The notes under the pieces are model-generated. The model saw nothing but the letters and a program-made list of their open reading frames with translations, searched no databases and was not told the DNA's origin. The translations under genes and the position numbers were made by a program. Source: an uncultured Oscillospiraceae bacterium (lineage in GTDB: Bacteria; Bacillota; Clostridia; Oscillospirales; Oscillospiraceae). From it: a stretch of DNA of 19,899 nt. Shown one piece after another: positions 7,455-14,470 of the stretch. The stretch spans positions 1 to 19,899 of the forward strand of contig CAKTZN010000010.1 in the NCBI GenBank assembly GCA_934635545.1, read 5' to 3'. Within the stretch, counting starts at the first letter, position 1, and the number at the start of each line of letters is the position of its first letter.

Positions 7455-8027
7455 TCAACCGATATGCTTCAGCGGTTCCTTCCTGTCCCGCTGGATCTGC
7501 TTGAGATAGCGCTCCTCCTCGCTGAACACGCAGCCGCAGTATTTCTGCATGTAAAAGCCCAGCTCACGGGCCTCCTGCTGTCCGGCGCGGAAGCCGGGGC
7601 GGAAATCCCGGTACAGGAACTTCACGCCGTAGCGGCGGGCCATCTCCTCGGCAATCTCCGCCATCCGCTCGTGCTGCTGGTAGGGACTGACGAACAGGGT
7701 GGAGGTGAAGCTGGAAAAGCTGTTCTCGGCGGCAAAGCGGGCCGTCTGCTCCAGCCGCACCGTATAGCAGTGGCCGCAGCGGTGGTCGATATCCCCGGCC
7801 ACGGCACGGCAGAAGTCCCGCAGGCCGTAATCCTCCTGCACGATCAGCTCCATGCCGATGGTGGGCGCGTAGGCCATCAGGGTATCCCGACGGGCCTTGT
7901 ACTCCTGATAGGGGTGGATGTTGGGGTTGAACCAATAGGATACCGGCTCGATCCCCTCGCCGCGCAGTTGGTGGATGCAGGCCACCGAGCAGGGGGCGCA
8001 GCAGGTATGCATCAACGTTTTTTCCAT
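7455..8027 (-). CDS. queH: Epoxyqueuosine reductase QueH
   Basis: This 190-residue protein matches the QueH (former DUF208) family. It has the N-terminal HTCCAPC with adjacent Cys9-Cys10, a CxxC at 84-87 (HRCGHCYTVRLEQTA), and a CxC near 164-166 (YCGCVFSEEER). QueH is an iron-sulfur enzyme that reduces epoxyqueuosine to queuosine at the wobble base of GUN-anticodon tRNAs, and it is the non-cobalamin alternative to QueG. The gene overlaps the upstream oxidoreductase gene by 16 bases and has its own GAAGGAG site, so the two are co-transcribed. No other queuosine genes are in the window. Length and key cysteines are normal for the family. Confidence 0.93.
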   Translation of the reverse strand: MEKTLMHTCCAPCSVACIHQLRGEGIEPVSYWFNPNIHPYQEYKARRDTLMAYAPTIGMELIVQEDYGLRDFCRAVAGDIDHRCGHCYTVRLEQTARFAAENSFSSFTSTLFVSPYQQHERMAEIAEEMARRYGVKFLYRDFRPGFRAGQQEARELGFYMQKYCGCVFSEEERYLKQIQRDRKEPLKHIG

Positions 8028-9175
8028 AGCTTCTCCTTCAGGGCCGTCAGTCCGCCGCTCTTCCTGGCCTGATAGGGCCGCACGGAGAAGAAGCGGTCAC
8101 ACACCTTGCGGAAGGGCGCCCGCTCCAGCTCCTCAAAGAACTTCTGCCGATCCGGCGGCGCGGCAGTTGCGCAGCGCAGGGCCGCGTCGCCCGCCACAGC
8201 CTCCTCCAGCGTCCGAAGCTCTCGCTTCAGAGAGAGCTGGTCGAAGATATGGGCGCCCTTGACGGTGTTGATCAGCAGCAGGGACATGCCCTCCTTCTGC
8301 TGCTTGGGGTAGAAATCCTTGGGGGCATTGCGGAACAGGGCCATGGTCAGGTCGCCGGGCCGGTTCACGTTGGCATAGGCGCAGTGATAGCAGGCGGGCC
8401 GCAGGAACAGCCGCCGCAGGATGCCCCGCCCCGGCTGGCACTTGCCCAGGGGCGCGTCGAAGGTGCCGCCACCCTCGAACCATACCCGGAACCGGCGATC
8501 CTTCTCCCCCTTCAGCTTGTCGCAGAACCGCACGTCCACCGCCTGGCGGCGCTTGACGTAGACCATGGACTCCACGAACCTGGCCCACACGCCGGGGGAA
8601 CCCACGCCGCTGCAGGCGAAATCGCAGGTCAGCAGCTTCTCCGGATGCTCACCCAGAAAGCGGTACAGCCCGTCCACCTGGCACGGTGTGCCGGAAAACA
8701 GCACGAACCGCCCCTGCTCCAGATAGAGCTGCACCTGCTGGAACGTCTCGCCCAGCTCGCTCTGGATGGGCTTCGCGCCCCGCAGCAGCCGCAGATCCTC
8801 TTTATTCTTCACGGCCATGTGCCGCACCTGGAGCTTCTCATCCAGCGCCGCGCCGAACACCACGCCGCCGCACTCCAGGGCATAGTCCGCCAGCGCCGTG
8901 AAAACGCCGCCCGCCGTGGAGTGGGCGCACACGGCGCTGTCCTCGTTCCACACGGCGAACACCGCGCTCTGGCCCCGCACCTCCCGCTGCTTCAGCACGG
9001 GACACACATGGGCACAGTGGCCGCAGCTCACGCAGCCGTCGGTGATCTGGGGATAGAGAAAGCCCTCCTTATCCCGCACCATATGGATGGCGCCCTTGGG
9101 GCAGCCGCTGGCACAGGCGCCGCAGCCGGTGCAGCGGTCATGGGCCGCCAACTGGGGCTTTACCGTCTCCGTCAT
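8012..9175 (-). CDS. Fe-S oxidoreductase, coenzyme F420 hydrogenase/dehydrogenase beta-subunit family
   Basis: This protein of about 387 residues starts with a two-cluster ferredoxin domain: C15xxC18xxC21xxxC25P and C48xxC51xxC54xxxC58P. FrhB-type N- and C-terminal domains follow; the region SAVCAHSTAGGVFTAL and the later segments FSGTPCQVDGLYRFL and CYHCAYANVNRPGDLTM are typical. Family members move electrons between ferredoxin or flavin and varied substrates. In Clostridia, which generally lack F420, the true substrate is usually unknown. The start at 9175 is set by AAGGAGG eight bases upstream; the longer ORF start at 9202 lacks a site. It is the first gene of an operon with queH, so a link to queuosine reduction is possible but not proven. 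Confidence 0.88.
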   Translation of the reverse strand: MTETVKPQLAAHDRCTGCGACASGCPKGAIHMVRDKEGFLYPQITDGCVSCGHCAHVCPVLKQREVRGQSAVFAVWNEDSAVCAHSTAGGVFTALADYALECGGVVFGAALDEKLQVRHMAVKNKEDLRLLRGAKPIQSELGETFQQVQLYLEQGRFVLFSGTPCQVDGLYRFLGEHPEKLLTCDFACSGVGSPGVWARFVESMVYVKRRQAVDVRFCDKLKGEKDRRFRVWFEGGGTFDAPLGKCQPGRGILRRLFLRPACYHCAYANVNRPGDLTMALFRNAPKDFYPKQQKEGMSLLLINTVKGAHIFDQLSLKRELRTLEEAVAGDAALRCATAAPPDRQKFFEELERAPFRKVCDRFFSVRPYQARKSGGLTALKEKLWKKR

Positions 9176-9213
9176 GGCACACGCCTCCTTGTTTGCATAC
9201 AAAACTATTTGAT

Positions 9214-9242
9214 ATTATACCACATCGCTATCCGGTTGGCAA
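9214..9242 (-). promoter_or_regulatory. Promoter of the Fe-S oxidoreductase-queH operon
   Basis: Minus strand TTGCCA (9242-9237), a 17-bp spacer, and TATAAT (9219-9214), preceded by an extended -10 TG (TGGTATAAT). It lies about 40 bp before the start codon. Confidence 0.8.
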
Positions 9243-9259
9243 GCAGCGCCGTTTTCCGA

Positions 9260-9312
9260 CGGCAGCGGCAGAAATAGGCATATATTAAAACCTGCCGGCA
9301 GCGGCAGAAATA
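9260..9312. repeat. Pair of 17-bp direct repeats between divergent promoters
   Basis: The sequence CGGCAGCGGCAGAAATA occurs at 9260-9276 and 9296-9312, a 36-bp period. Both copies lie between the minus-strand promoter (9214-9242) and the plus-strand promoter (9323-9351). They may be regulator-binding sites or chance duplication. Confidence 0.75.
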
Positions 9313-9322
9313 TCATGTTTTC

Positions 9323-9351
9323 TTTACAAACGGGTAAAATGGTGGTATAAT
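9323..9351 (+). promoter_or_regulatory. Promoter of the tmk-mltG-U32 operon
   Basis: TTTACA (9323-9328), a 17-bp spacer, and TATAAT (9346-9351) with an extended -10 TGG before it. The predicted start of transcription is near 9358, downstream of the first base of the longer tmk ORF, which favours the ATG at 9387. Confidence 0.8.
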
Positions 9352-9386
9352 GATATGTGTATGACCATGCAAAGGAGACACGCGTT

Positions 9387-10049
9387 ATGGGAAAGCTGAT
9401 CGTATTTGAGGGGACCGACGGTTCCGGCAAGGCCACGCAGACAGAGCTGCTGTGCCAGGCCCTGGAAAAACAGGGCATCCCCTTCCGCCGCCTGGCCTTC
9501 CCTCGGTACGGCGAGGAATCGTCGGCGCTGATCCGCCTGTATCTGGGCGGCGCCTTCGGCAGCCACCCCGACGATGTGAACGCCTATGCCGCCTCCACCT
9601 TCTACGCCGTGGACCGCTACGCCTCCTACAAGCAGGACTGGGGCGAATACTACCGCCAGGGCGGCCTGTTGATCGCCGATCGGTACACCACCTCCAACGC
9701 GGTGCACCAGACCTCCAAGCTGCCGCCGGAGCAGCGCAGGCCCTTCCTGGACTGGCTGTTCCACTTCGAGTACGATCTGCTGGAGCTGCCCCGCCCCACA
9801 AGGGTGCTGTACCTGGATCTGCCCACGGAGCTGAGCGAACAGATGATGCGCCTGCGGGAACAGGCCACCCACACCACCGCCGACGTCCACGAGCAGGATG
9901 AGGAATACCTGCGCCGCTGCCGGGAAAACGCCGCCTTCGTAACGGACTACTGCGGCTGGACAAGGATCGACTGTGCCAGAGACGGTGTGATGCGCAGCCG
10001 CGAGGAGATCCATGCCGAGGTGCTGGACAAGCTCCGCGACCTGCTGTAA
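9387..10049 (+). CDS. tmk: Thymidylate (dTMP) kinase
   Basis: This 220-residue protein has the P-loop GTDGSGKAT near residues 9-17, the FPRY segment near 38-41, the DRY/TSN motif (ADRYTTSN, about 97-104) and an acidic/Arg-rich LID region (MMRLREQATHTTADVHEQDEEYLRR). It phosphorylates dTMP to dTDP in the cytoplasm, an essential step in making DNA precursors. The start at 9387 has AAAGGAG at 9371-9377; an upstream in-frame ATG at 9357 lies at the predicted transcript start and is unlikely. It is the first gene of an operon with mltG 33 bases downstream. The LID sequence and the DVNAYAAS..YAVDRYAS stretch match a clostridial-type Tmk variant. Confidence 0.93.
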   Translation: MGKLIVFEGTDGSGKATQTELLCQALEKQGIPFRRLAFPRYGEESSALIRLYLGGAFGSHPDDVNAYAASTFYAVDRYASYKQDWGEYYRQGGLLIADRYTTSNAVHQTSKLPPEQRRPFLDWLFHFEYDLLELPRPTRVLYLDLPTELSEQMMRLREQATHTTADVHEQDEEYLRRCRENAAFVTDYCGWTRIDCARDGVMRSREEIHAEVLDKLRDLL

Positions 10050-10082
10050 CACCGAGCTTTCACAAGAAAGGAATATACGACT

Positions 10083-11258
10083 ATGCCCAAAGATCAGAAC
10101 AACAATTTCGAGACCGCCTATTATAACGCCGAAGAGGTGCGCCGCCAGAGCGCGGGCAGCGGTCATGCCCCCAAAAAGAAGAAGAAAAAGAGCAAGCGCG
10201 CCGCCCAGCGCACCGCCATCTACCTGGCCTGCGTGGTGCTGGGCTCCTGCCTGCTGGCCGGGATTGGCTGGCTGCTGTTCAACGACCTGTGCTCCCTGAA
10301 CAAGGACTATGTAGAGGTCAAGATCACCGTGGACGAGGGGGACAGCGTGGGCGACGTGGCCAAGAAGCTGAAGGACGCGGGCCTCATCAACTACCGGGGC
10401 TTTTTCAAGTTCTGCGGCATCTTCTTCCACGCCAGCAAGAACATCGACCCCGGCGAGTATGACCTGAACAGCGACATGGACTACCGCAGCCTGATCCTGC
10501 ATATGCACGACTACGAGGCCGATAAGGTCAACGAGGACGGCTGGATCAAGGTGGTCATCCCCGAAGGCAAGACCGTCAACGAGATCATCGACATCATGAC
10601 CGAGGCCGGTATCTCCACCCGTGAGGAGCTGGAGGACGCCTGCGCCAACTTCGAGTTCCAGAGCTACAGCTTCCTGAAGGAGGACATGCTGGGCAAGGTG
10701 AACCGCATGGAAGGCTTCCTGTTCCCCACCACCCAGGCCTTTGACCCGGAAAAGACCGCCGTGTACGACATTGATACCATGCTGACCAACTTCGTCGCCC
10801 AGTTTGACGACGACATGATGGCCGACATCAATTCCAGCGGCTACTCCCTGTATGAGATCGTCACCATGGCCTCCATTATCGAGAAGGAGGGTATCGGCGA
10901 CGAGACCGAACGGAAGAACATCGCCTCCGTCCTGTATAACCGTCTGAACACCACCGACCGGGAGACCTACGGCTATCTGCAGTTGGATACCACCATCTAC
11001 TATGCCCTGTCTCTGGAGGGCAAGGACAAGACCGCCTTTGACCAGAACATGGACAGCCCCTATAACACCTATAAGTATCCCGGCCTGCCTGCCGGCCCCA
11101 TCTGCTGCCCCGGCCTTGACTCCATCAAGGCGGCCATCTACCCCAACGACACCGAGTATTACTACTTCGCCGCCGGTAAGGACGGTGTGAACCACTTCTT
11201 CAAGACCTACAACGAACATCTCGCCTTTATCAACAGCGACATGTACCAGCCTGACTGA
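10083..11258 (+). CDS. mltG: Endolytic peptidoglycan transglycosylase MltG (YceG-like)
   Basis: This 391-residue protein has a charged cytoplasmic N-terminus (Lys-rich near 31-39), one membrane helix at about 45-67, a LysM-like region (VDEGDSVGDVAKKLKDAGLI), and the YceG catalytic domain. The signature MASIIEKEG is present, with the proposed catalytic Glu near residue 267. The substrate-site segment YNTYKYPGLPAGPI is also present. MltG cleaves nascent glycan strands at the membrane and sets their length. The position of mltG directly before U32-peptidase genes is conserved in Firmicutes (yrrL-yrrN/yrrO in Bacillus subtilis), although the intervening methyltransferase gene yrrM is missing here. 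The stop overlaps the next start (TGATG). Confidence 0.94.
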   Translation: MPKDQNNNFETAYYNAEEVRRQSAGSGHAPKKKKKKSKRAAQRTAIYLACVVLGSCLLAGIGWLLFNDLCSLNKDYVEVKITVDEGDSVGDVAKKLKDAGLINYRGFFKFCGIFFHASKNIDPGEYDLNSDMDYRSLILHMHDYEADKVNEDGWIKVVIPEGKTVNEIIDIMTEAGISTREELEDACANFEFQSYSFLKEDMLGKVNRMEGFLFPTTQAFDPEKTAVYDIDTMLTNFVAQFDDDMMADINSSGYSLYEIVTMASIIEKEGIGDETERKNIASVLYNRLNTTDRETYGYLQLDTTIYYALSLEGKDKTAFDQNMDSPYNTYKYPGLPAGPICCPGLDSIKAAIYPNDTEYYYFAAGKDGVNHFFKTYNEHLAFINSDMYQPD

Positions 11259-12484
11259 TGGAACGGAAAAAGCCTGAATTGCTGTCCCCTGCCGGGGACT
11301 GGGAAAAATTGCAGATGGCCGTGGCCTACGGCGCCGACGCGGTGTACCTGGCGGGCACCGCCTTCGGCATGCGCTCCTTCGCCGGTAATTTTACCGACGA
11401 GGAGTTGCCCCGTGCCGTACAATACGCCCATGACCACGGCGTGAAGGTGCATGTCACCGTCAACACCATGCCCCGCAGCGGCGAGGTGGAGCGGCTGCCC
11501 GCCCATCTGGAGCGTCTGGACGACGCCGGGGTGGACGCCCTGATCGTGGCCGATCTGGGTGCCTTTACGCTGGCGGGCAAATACGCGCCCCACTGCCAGC
11601 GGCACATCTCCACCCAGCAGTCCATCGCCAACTACGCCTCCGCCGCCGCATGGTACGACCTGGGCGCCACCCGCGTGGTGCTGGCCCGTGAGCTGAGTCT
11701 GGACGAGATCCGCACCATCCGGGCCAAGGTGCCCAGAGAGCTGGAGATCGAGACCTTCTGCCACGGCGCCATGTGCGTCAGCTACTCGGGACGGTGCCTT
11801 TTAAGCAACTATATGACGGGGCGGGACGCCAATCGGGGCCAGTGCGCCCAGCCCTGCCGCTATCAGTACGCATTGATGGAGGAAAAGCGCCCCGGCGAGT
11901 ACTTCCCCGTGTTCGAGGATGAAAAGGGCACCTATATCATGAACAGCCGCGACATGTGCATGATCGACCATCTGGACGATCTGATGGACGCGGGGGTGGA
12001 CTGCCTGAAGATCGAGGGCCGTGCCAAATCCGGCTACTACGCCGCCATCGTCACCGGGGCCTACCGCCATGTGCTGGACGACATCGCGGCGGGCCGCCCC
12101 ATCGACCCGGTCTGGCGTGACGAGGTAGAGCACGTCAGCCACCGGCACTACTCCACCGGCTTTTTCTACGGCCAGCCCGGGCAGTATTACGACAACGCCC
12201 GGTACATACGGGACTGGCAGATCTGCGCCGTGGTGACCGGCTGCGATGCAAACGGTCTGGCCACGCTGAGTCTGCGGAACAAGTTCGCCGCCGGTGACGA
12301 GCTGGAGGTGGTGGGCCCCGATACCCGCCCCTTTACCATCACCGCCCCGGTGATGACCGACTGCGACGGTCTGCCCCTCCGTGAGCCGAAAACGCCCCAG
12401 ATGGTGTTCACCATGCAGCTTCCCAGGCCGGTACCGCCCCTCAGCTTCCTGCGCCACGCCGTGGAGCTGAGCGCCAAAAACTAA
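11258..12484 (+). CDS. U32-family protein, probable tRNA uridine-34 hydroxylation factor (TrhP-like)
   Basis: This 408-residue protein begins with the typical PELLSPAGDWEKLQMAVAYGADAVYL segment and carries the U32 signature ETFCHGAMCVSYSGRCLLS (about 166-183). Five cysteines (168, 173, 180, 196, 200) could hold an iron-sulfur cluster. In Bacillus and E. coli, U32 proteins of this type (TrhP) are needed for prephenate-dependent 5-hydroxyuridine formation at tRNA position 34; the old peptidase label is probably wrong for most members. Its place after mltG supports the YrrN/YrrO assignment. Only one U32 gene is present here, whereas B. subtilis has a pair. A terminator follows immediately. Confidence 0.88.
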   Translation: MERKKPELLSPAGDWEKLQMAVAYGADAVYLAGTAFGMRSFAGNFTDEELPRAVQYAHDHGVKVHVTVNTMPRSGEVERLPAHLERLDDAGVDALIVADLGAFTLAGKYAPHCQRHISTQQSIANYASAAAWYDLGATRVVLARELSLDEIRTIRAKVPRELEIETFCHGAMCVSYSGRCLLSNYMTGRDANRGQCAQPCRYQYALMEEKRPGEYFPVFEDEKGTYIMNSRDMCMIDHLDDLMDAGVDCLKIEGRAKSGYYAAIVTGAYRHVLDDIAAGRPIDPVWRDEVEHVSHRHYSTGFFYGQPGQYYDNARYIRDWQICAVVTGCDANGLATLSLRNKFAAGDELEVVGPDTRPFTITAPVMTDCDGLPLREPKTPQMVFTMQLPRPVPPLSFLRHAVELSAKN

Positions 12485-12490
12485 CATGCA

Positions 12491-12526
12491 AAAAAGAGAC
12501 CCGTGCGTAAGCACAGGTCTCTTTTT
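12491..12526. terminator. Bidirectional terminator between U32 and DUF4097 genes
   Basis: Stem AAAAAGAGACC (12491-12501) pairs with GGTCTCTTTTT (12516-12526). It is extended by GTGC/GCAC around the loop GTAA. The single mismatch (C12502/A12515) becomes G·U in minus-strand RNA, so folding is better in that direction. T-runs occur on both strands. Confidence 0.9.
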
Positions 12527-12531
12527 CTGTA

Positions 12532-13443
12532 TCAGTCGATGGTTTCGAGCTTCAGGCCGCCGCTGGTGGTGTCCACGGTAATGACACCGCCGCCGCTGCC
12601 GAAGACATACGCGCCGTCTCTATCCTGCATCAGCGGGATATCGTACTCCATGTCGCCGGACACCGTATCATACGTCAGCCGGAAGCCCTGGATATTCCCG
12701 GATATCGCCAGGCTCACGTCGCCGCTGACGGTGGCCAGATCCGTCTGGCTGGGCATCCCCCGCAGCGTCAGGTCGAATTCGCCGCTGGTGCTGCCGCCCT
12801 GGATCTCCCGGAAGCTGCCGTCCAGCGCGATCTCGCCGGACACCGTGTTCAGCTCCGCCCGGGCGTTGTCGCCCCCGATCCATCCGGTCTCCAGATCGCC
12901 GGAGGTACTGTCAAAGGTAAAGGTATCCCACACTGTCAGCGCCGGAATGTCAAAGTCGGCGGACACACCGCTGAGATGTACGGCCAGCAGCTCCTCCGCC
13001 ACCGACCGGGGCAGGCGCACCGTCAGATCCTTCTCCGGCAGGTTGGTCAGGTTCAGCCATGCATCGCTGGTATAGCGGATCGTCAGGGCTTTGCCGCCCT
13101 CCACCACCATGGCGTAATCGCCAAGGGTGAGCCCGTGTACCGTCTCCGTCACGGTGATCTCATCCCCGCTGGTCAGCAGGACGTGCACATCACCCTGGAT
13201 CCACTCGATGTCCAGCGTGTCAACGCCCTCCGCCGGGATGGTAACGGTGCTGCCTGTATAGTCGCCCTCGGCATCCGGCTCCGCCGTGGACACCACTTCC
13301 CATTTTCCCGTGGCGGGATCAAGGTGTACCCCTCGCAGGTCGCCCAGCCGTCCGCCCATGGCAAAGCCCGCCGCGGACAGGCACAGGCCCAGTCCTACCA
13401 ACACCGCCGCCACGATCAGCGTGATCTTTACCGATTTCTTCAT
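12532..13443 (-). CDS. DUF4097-family membrane-anchored beta-repeat protein
   Basis: This 303-residue protein has a basic start and one hydrophobic helix (about 8-29), followed by an extracellular region. Its second half recurs with short (T/S)xSGD/E-type units (SGVSADF, STSGDLE, TVSGEIA, STSGEFD, TVSGDVS, TVSGDME, TTSGGLK). This is the beta-helix-like pattern of the DUF4097 (DUF2807-like) group. Molecular function is unknown. In Bacillota such proteins are encoded with PadR regulators and HAAS-domain proteins and are tied to envelope stress. Here it is the last gene of that three-gene set, joined to the HAAS gene by an ATGA overlap and preceded by AAGGAGGA. Confidence 0.85.
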   Translation of the reverse strand: MKKSVKITLIVAAVLVGLGLCLSAAGFAMGGRLGDLRGVHLDPATGKWEVVSTAEPDAEGDYTGSTVTIPAEGVDTLDIEWIQGDVHVLLTSGDEITVTETVHGLTLGDYAMVVEGGKALTIRYTSDAWLNLTNLPEKDLTVRLPRSVAEELLAVHLSGVSADFDIPALTVWDTFTFDSTSGDLETGWIGGDNARAELNTVSGEIALDGSFREIQGGSTSGEFDLTLRGMPSQTDLATVSGDVSLAISGNIQGFRLTYDTVSGDMEYDIPLMQDRDGAYVFGSGGGVITVDTTSGGLKLETID

Positions 13444-14039
13444 ACATTCTCCTCCTTCCGGATGAACAGGCCCTTGATCTTATGGCCCAGCCACACTGTC
13501 AACTGCCACAGCAGCTTGCACAGCTCCACCGTCATCAATCCGCCCAGCACGCACAGGCCCAGCAGCACCAGTCCCGCGCCCAACAGCATCAGGCCCAGCG
13601 GCAGCGTCATGGCCGCGGTCCGGATGGCAATGATGGGCGCGGCCACCACGGCCACGGCCAGTCCGATCACCACAGCGATCGCCGCAAAGCCCAGCGCCCA
13701 GATGGACACGAACAGCGCCAGCACGATAGTGACGCCCGCCAGCAGCAGCGGCACCCACACGGGGCTGCCCACCACCGCCAGCACGATGGCCAGCGGCGTC
13801 CAGCCGCTTCTGGGCTTCATGCGGGTGCTGACCAGCTTGGAAAGCGGCATCTCCTGCAGGATGCTCTGGGCGATCTGGCTGGGACTGCCCAGCTTGGCGG
13901 TCGCCTCCGCCTCGGTCATGCCCTCCTCCATCATATCGTCCAGCAGCTCGCTGTAATACTCCAGATTCTTCTGGCGCTCCTCTTCCGATAGCTGCGCCAG
14001 CGCCCGCTCCAGCAGGCGCAGAAAATCAGCCTTGCTCAT
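13440..14039 (-). CDS. HAAS-domain membrane protein (DUF1700 family)
   Basis: This protein of about 199 residues has an N-terminal cytoplasmic helical domain (about 1-65, with MSKADFLRLLERALAQL, EEERQKNLEYYSELLDDM and AKLGSPSQIAQSIL) typical of HAAS/DUF1700. Four hydrophobic stretches (about 85-185) and a basic tail (HKIKGLFIRKEE) follow. HAAS proteins are nearly always encoded with a PadR regulator and are thought to pass an envelope signal to it. The start at 14039 has GGGGAGGA seven bases upstream; the longer ORF start at 14066 has no such site. The gene overlaps padR by 14 bases and the DUF4097 gene by 4, so the three form one translation-coupled operon. Confidence 0.87.
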   Translation of the reverse strand: MSKADFLRLLERALAQLSEEERQKNLEYYSELLDDMMEEGMTEAEATAKLGSPSQIAQSILQEMPLSKLVSTRMKPRSGWTPLAIVLAVVGSPVWVPLLLAGVTIVLALFVSIWALGFAAIAVVIGLAVAVVAAPIIAIRTAAMTLPLGLMLLGAGLVLLGLCVLGGLMTVELCKLLWQLTVWLGHKIKGLFIRKEENV

Positions 14040-14352
14040 GTTGCAGTCCTCCCCTGATAAATTCATACATCGATTCCAGCTCCTTCCAATCCTCCACAGC
14101 GGCGGCCAGTTGCTGCCGCCCCTGTTCTGTCAGATGATAAAACTTCCGCAGGCGGCTGTTGTGCTCCACGCTGTACACCGTCAGCGCGCCGCCGCTCTCC
14201 AGCCGCCGCAGGATGGGATACAGCGTGGATTCCGACACCTGCACGCACACGGACAGATCCTTCACGATCTTATAGCCATAGGAATCCCCCCTGGCCAGCG
14301 CCGACAGCACGCAGGCTTCCAGCAATCCCCGCTTCATCTGTGGGTCAAGCAT
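14026..14352 (-). CDS. PadR-family transcriptional regulator
   Basis: This 108-residue protein is a PadR-s2 (short) type: MKRGLLEACVLSALARGDSYGYKIVKDL, then SESTLYPILRRLESGGAL, then FYHLTEQGRQQL, which together form the winged helix. A short dimerisation helix follows at the end (about 80-100). PadR regulators usually repress their own operon and release in response to envelope stress or drugs. The start at 14352 has AAAGGGGG about eight bases before it. A palindrome overlapping the promoter is the likely autoregulatory site. It is the first gene of padR-HAAS-DUF4097. Confidence 0.92.
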   Translation of the reverse strand: MLDPQMKRGLLEACVLSALARGDSYGYKIVKDLSVCVQVSESTLYPILRRLESGGALTVYSVEHNSRLRKFYHLTEQGRQQLAAAVEDWKELESMYEFIRGGLQHEQG

Positions 14353-14374
14353 ATGTCATGCCCCCTTTCGCGTT

Positions 14375-14395
14375 ATACTATACATCACATAGTAT
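14375..14395. promoter_or_regulatory. Probable PadR operator
   Basis: Perfect inverted repeat ATACTAT (14375-14381) and ATAGTAT (14389-14395) with a 7-bp centre containing an ACAT core, as in PadR sites. It covers the -10 and part of the spacer of the padR promoter. Autorepression is inferred. Confidence 0.7.
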
Positions 14396-14405
14396 TGTGT
14401 GTCAA
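14377..14405 (-). promoter_or_regulatory. Sigma-A promoter of the padR operon
   Basis: Minus strand TTGACA (14405-14400), a 17-bp spacer, and TATAGT (14382-14377). The start codon lies about 25 bases past the -10 box. Confidence 0.82.
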
Positions 14406-14431
14406 GAGGGTATTTGAAATATTTTGCACAA

Positions 14432-14461
14432 AAAAGAGACGCTCTTGTGAGCGTCTCTTTT
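14432..14461 (-). terminator. Terminator after the M18 aminopeptidase gene
   Basis: A perfect 13-bp stem (14432-14444 with 14449-14461) has the loop TTGT and is followed by a T6 run on the minus strand. It lies about 10 bases past the aminopeptidase stop and separates it from the padR promoter. Confidence 0.9.
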
Positions 14462-14470
14462 CTATCCGAT

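Noticed and set aside
7165..7458. A 97-residue minus-strand open frame through the intergenic palindromes
   Set aside because: It overlaps the terminator at 7417-7453 and the coding end of the membrane protein gene, and its sequence merely translates the hairpins. Treated as non-coding repeat sequence.
8012..9175. F420-dependent hydrogenase in the strict sense
   Set aside because: The family name comes from archaeal FrhB. No hydrogenase large or small subunit is nearby, and Clostridia generally lack F420, so only the domain family is claimed.
9324..11219. A 631-residue open frame on the minus strand opposite tmk and mltG
   Set aside because: Same shadow effect: the plus strand has Tmk and MltG motifs with good ribosome binding sites, and the minus translation is Val/Gly/His-rich without family signs.
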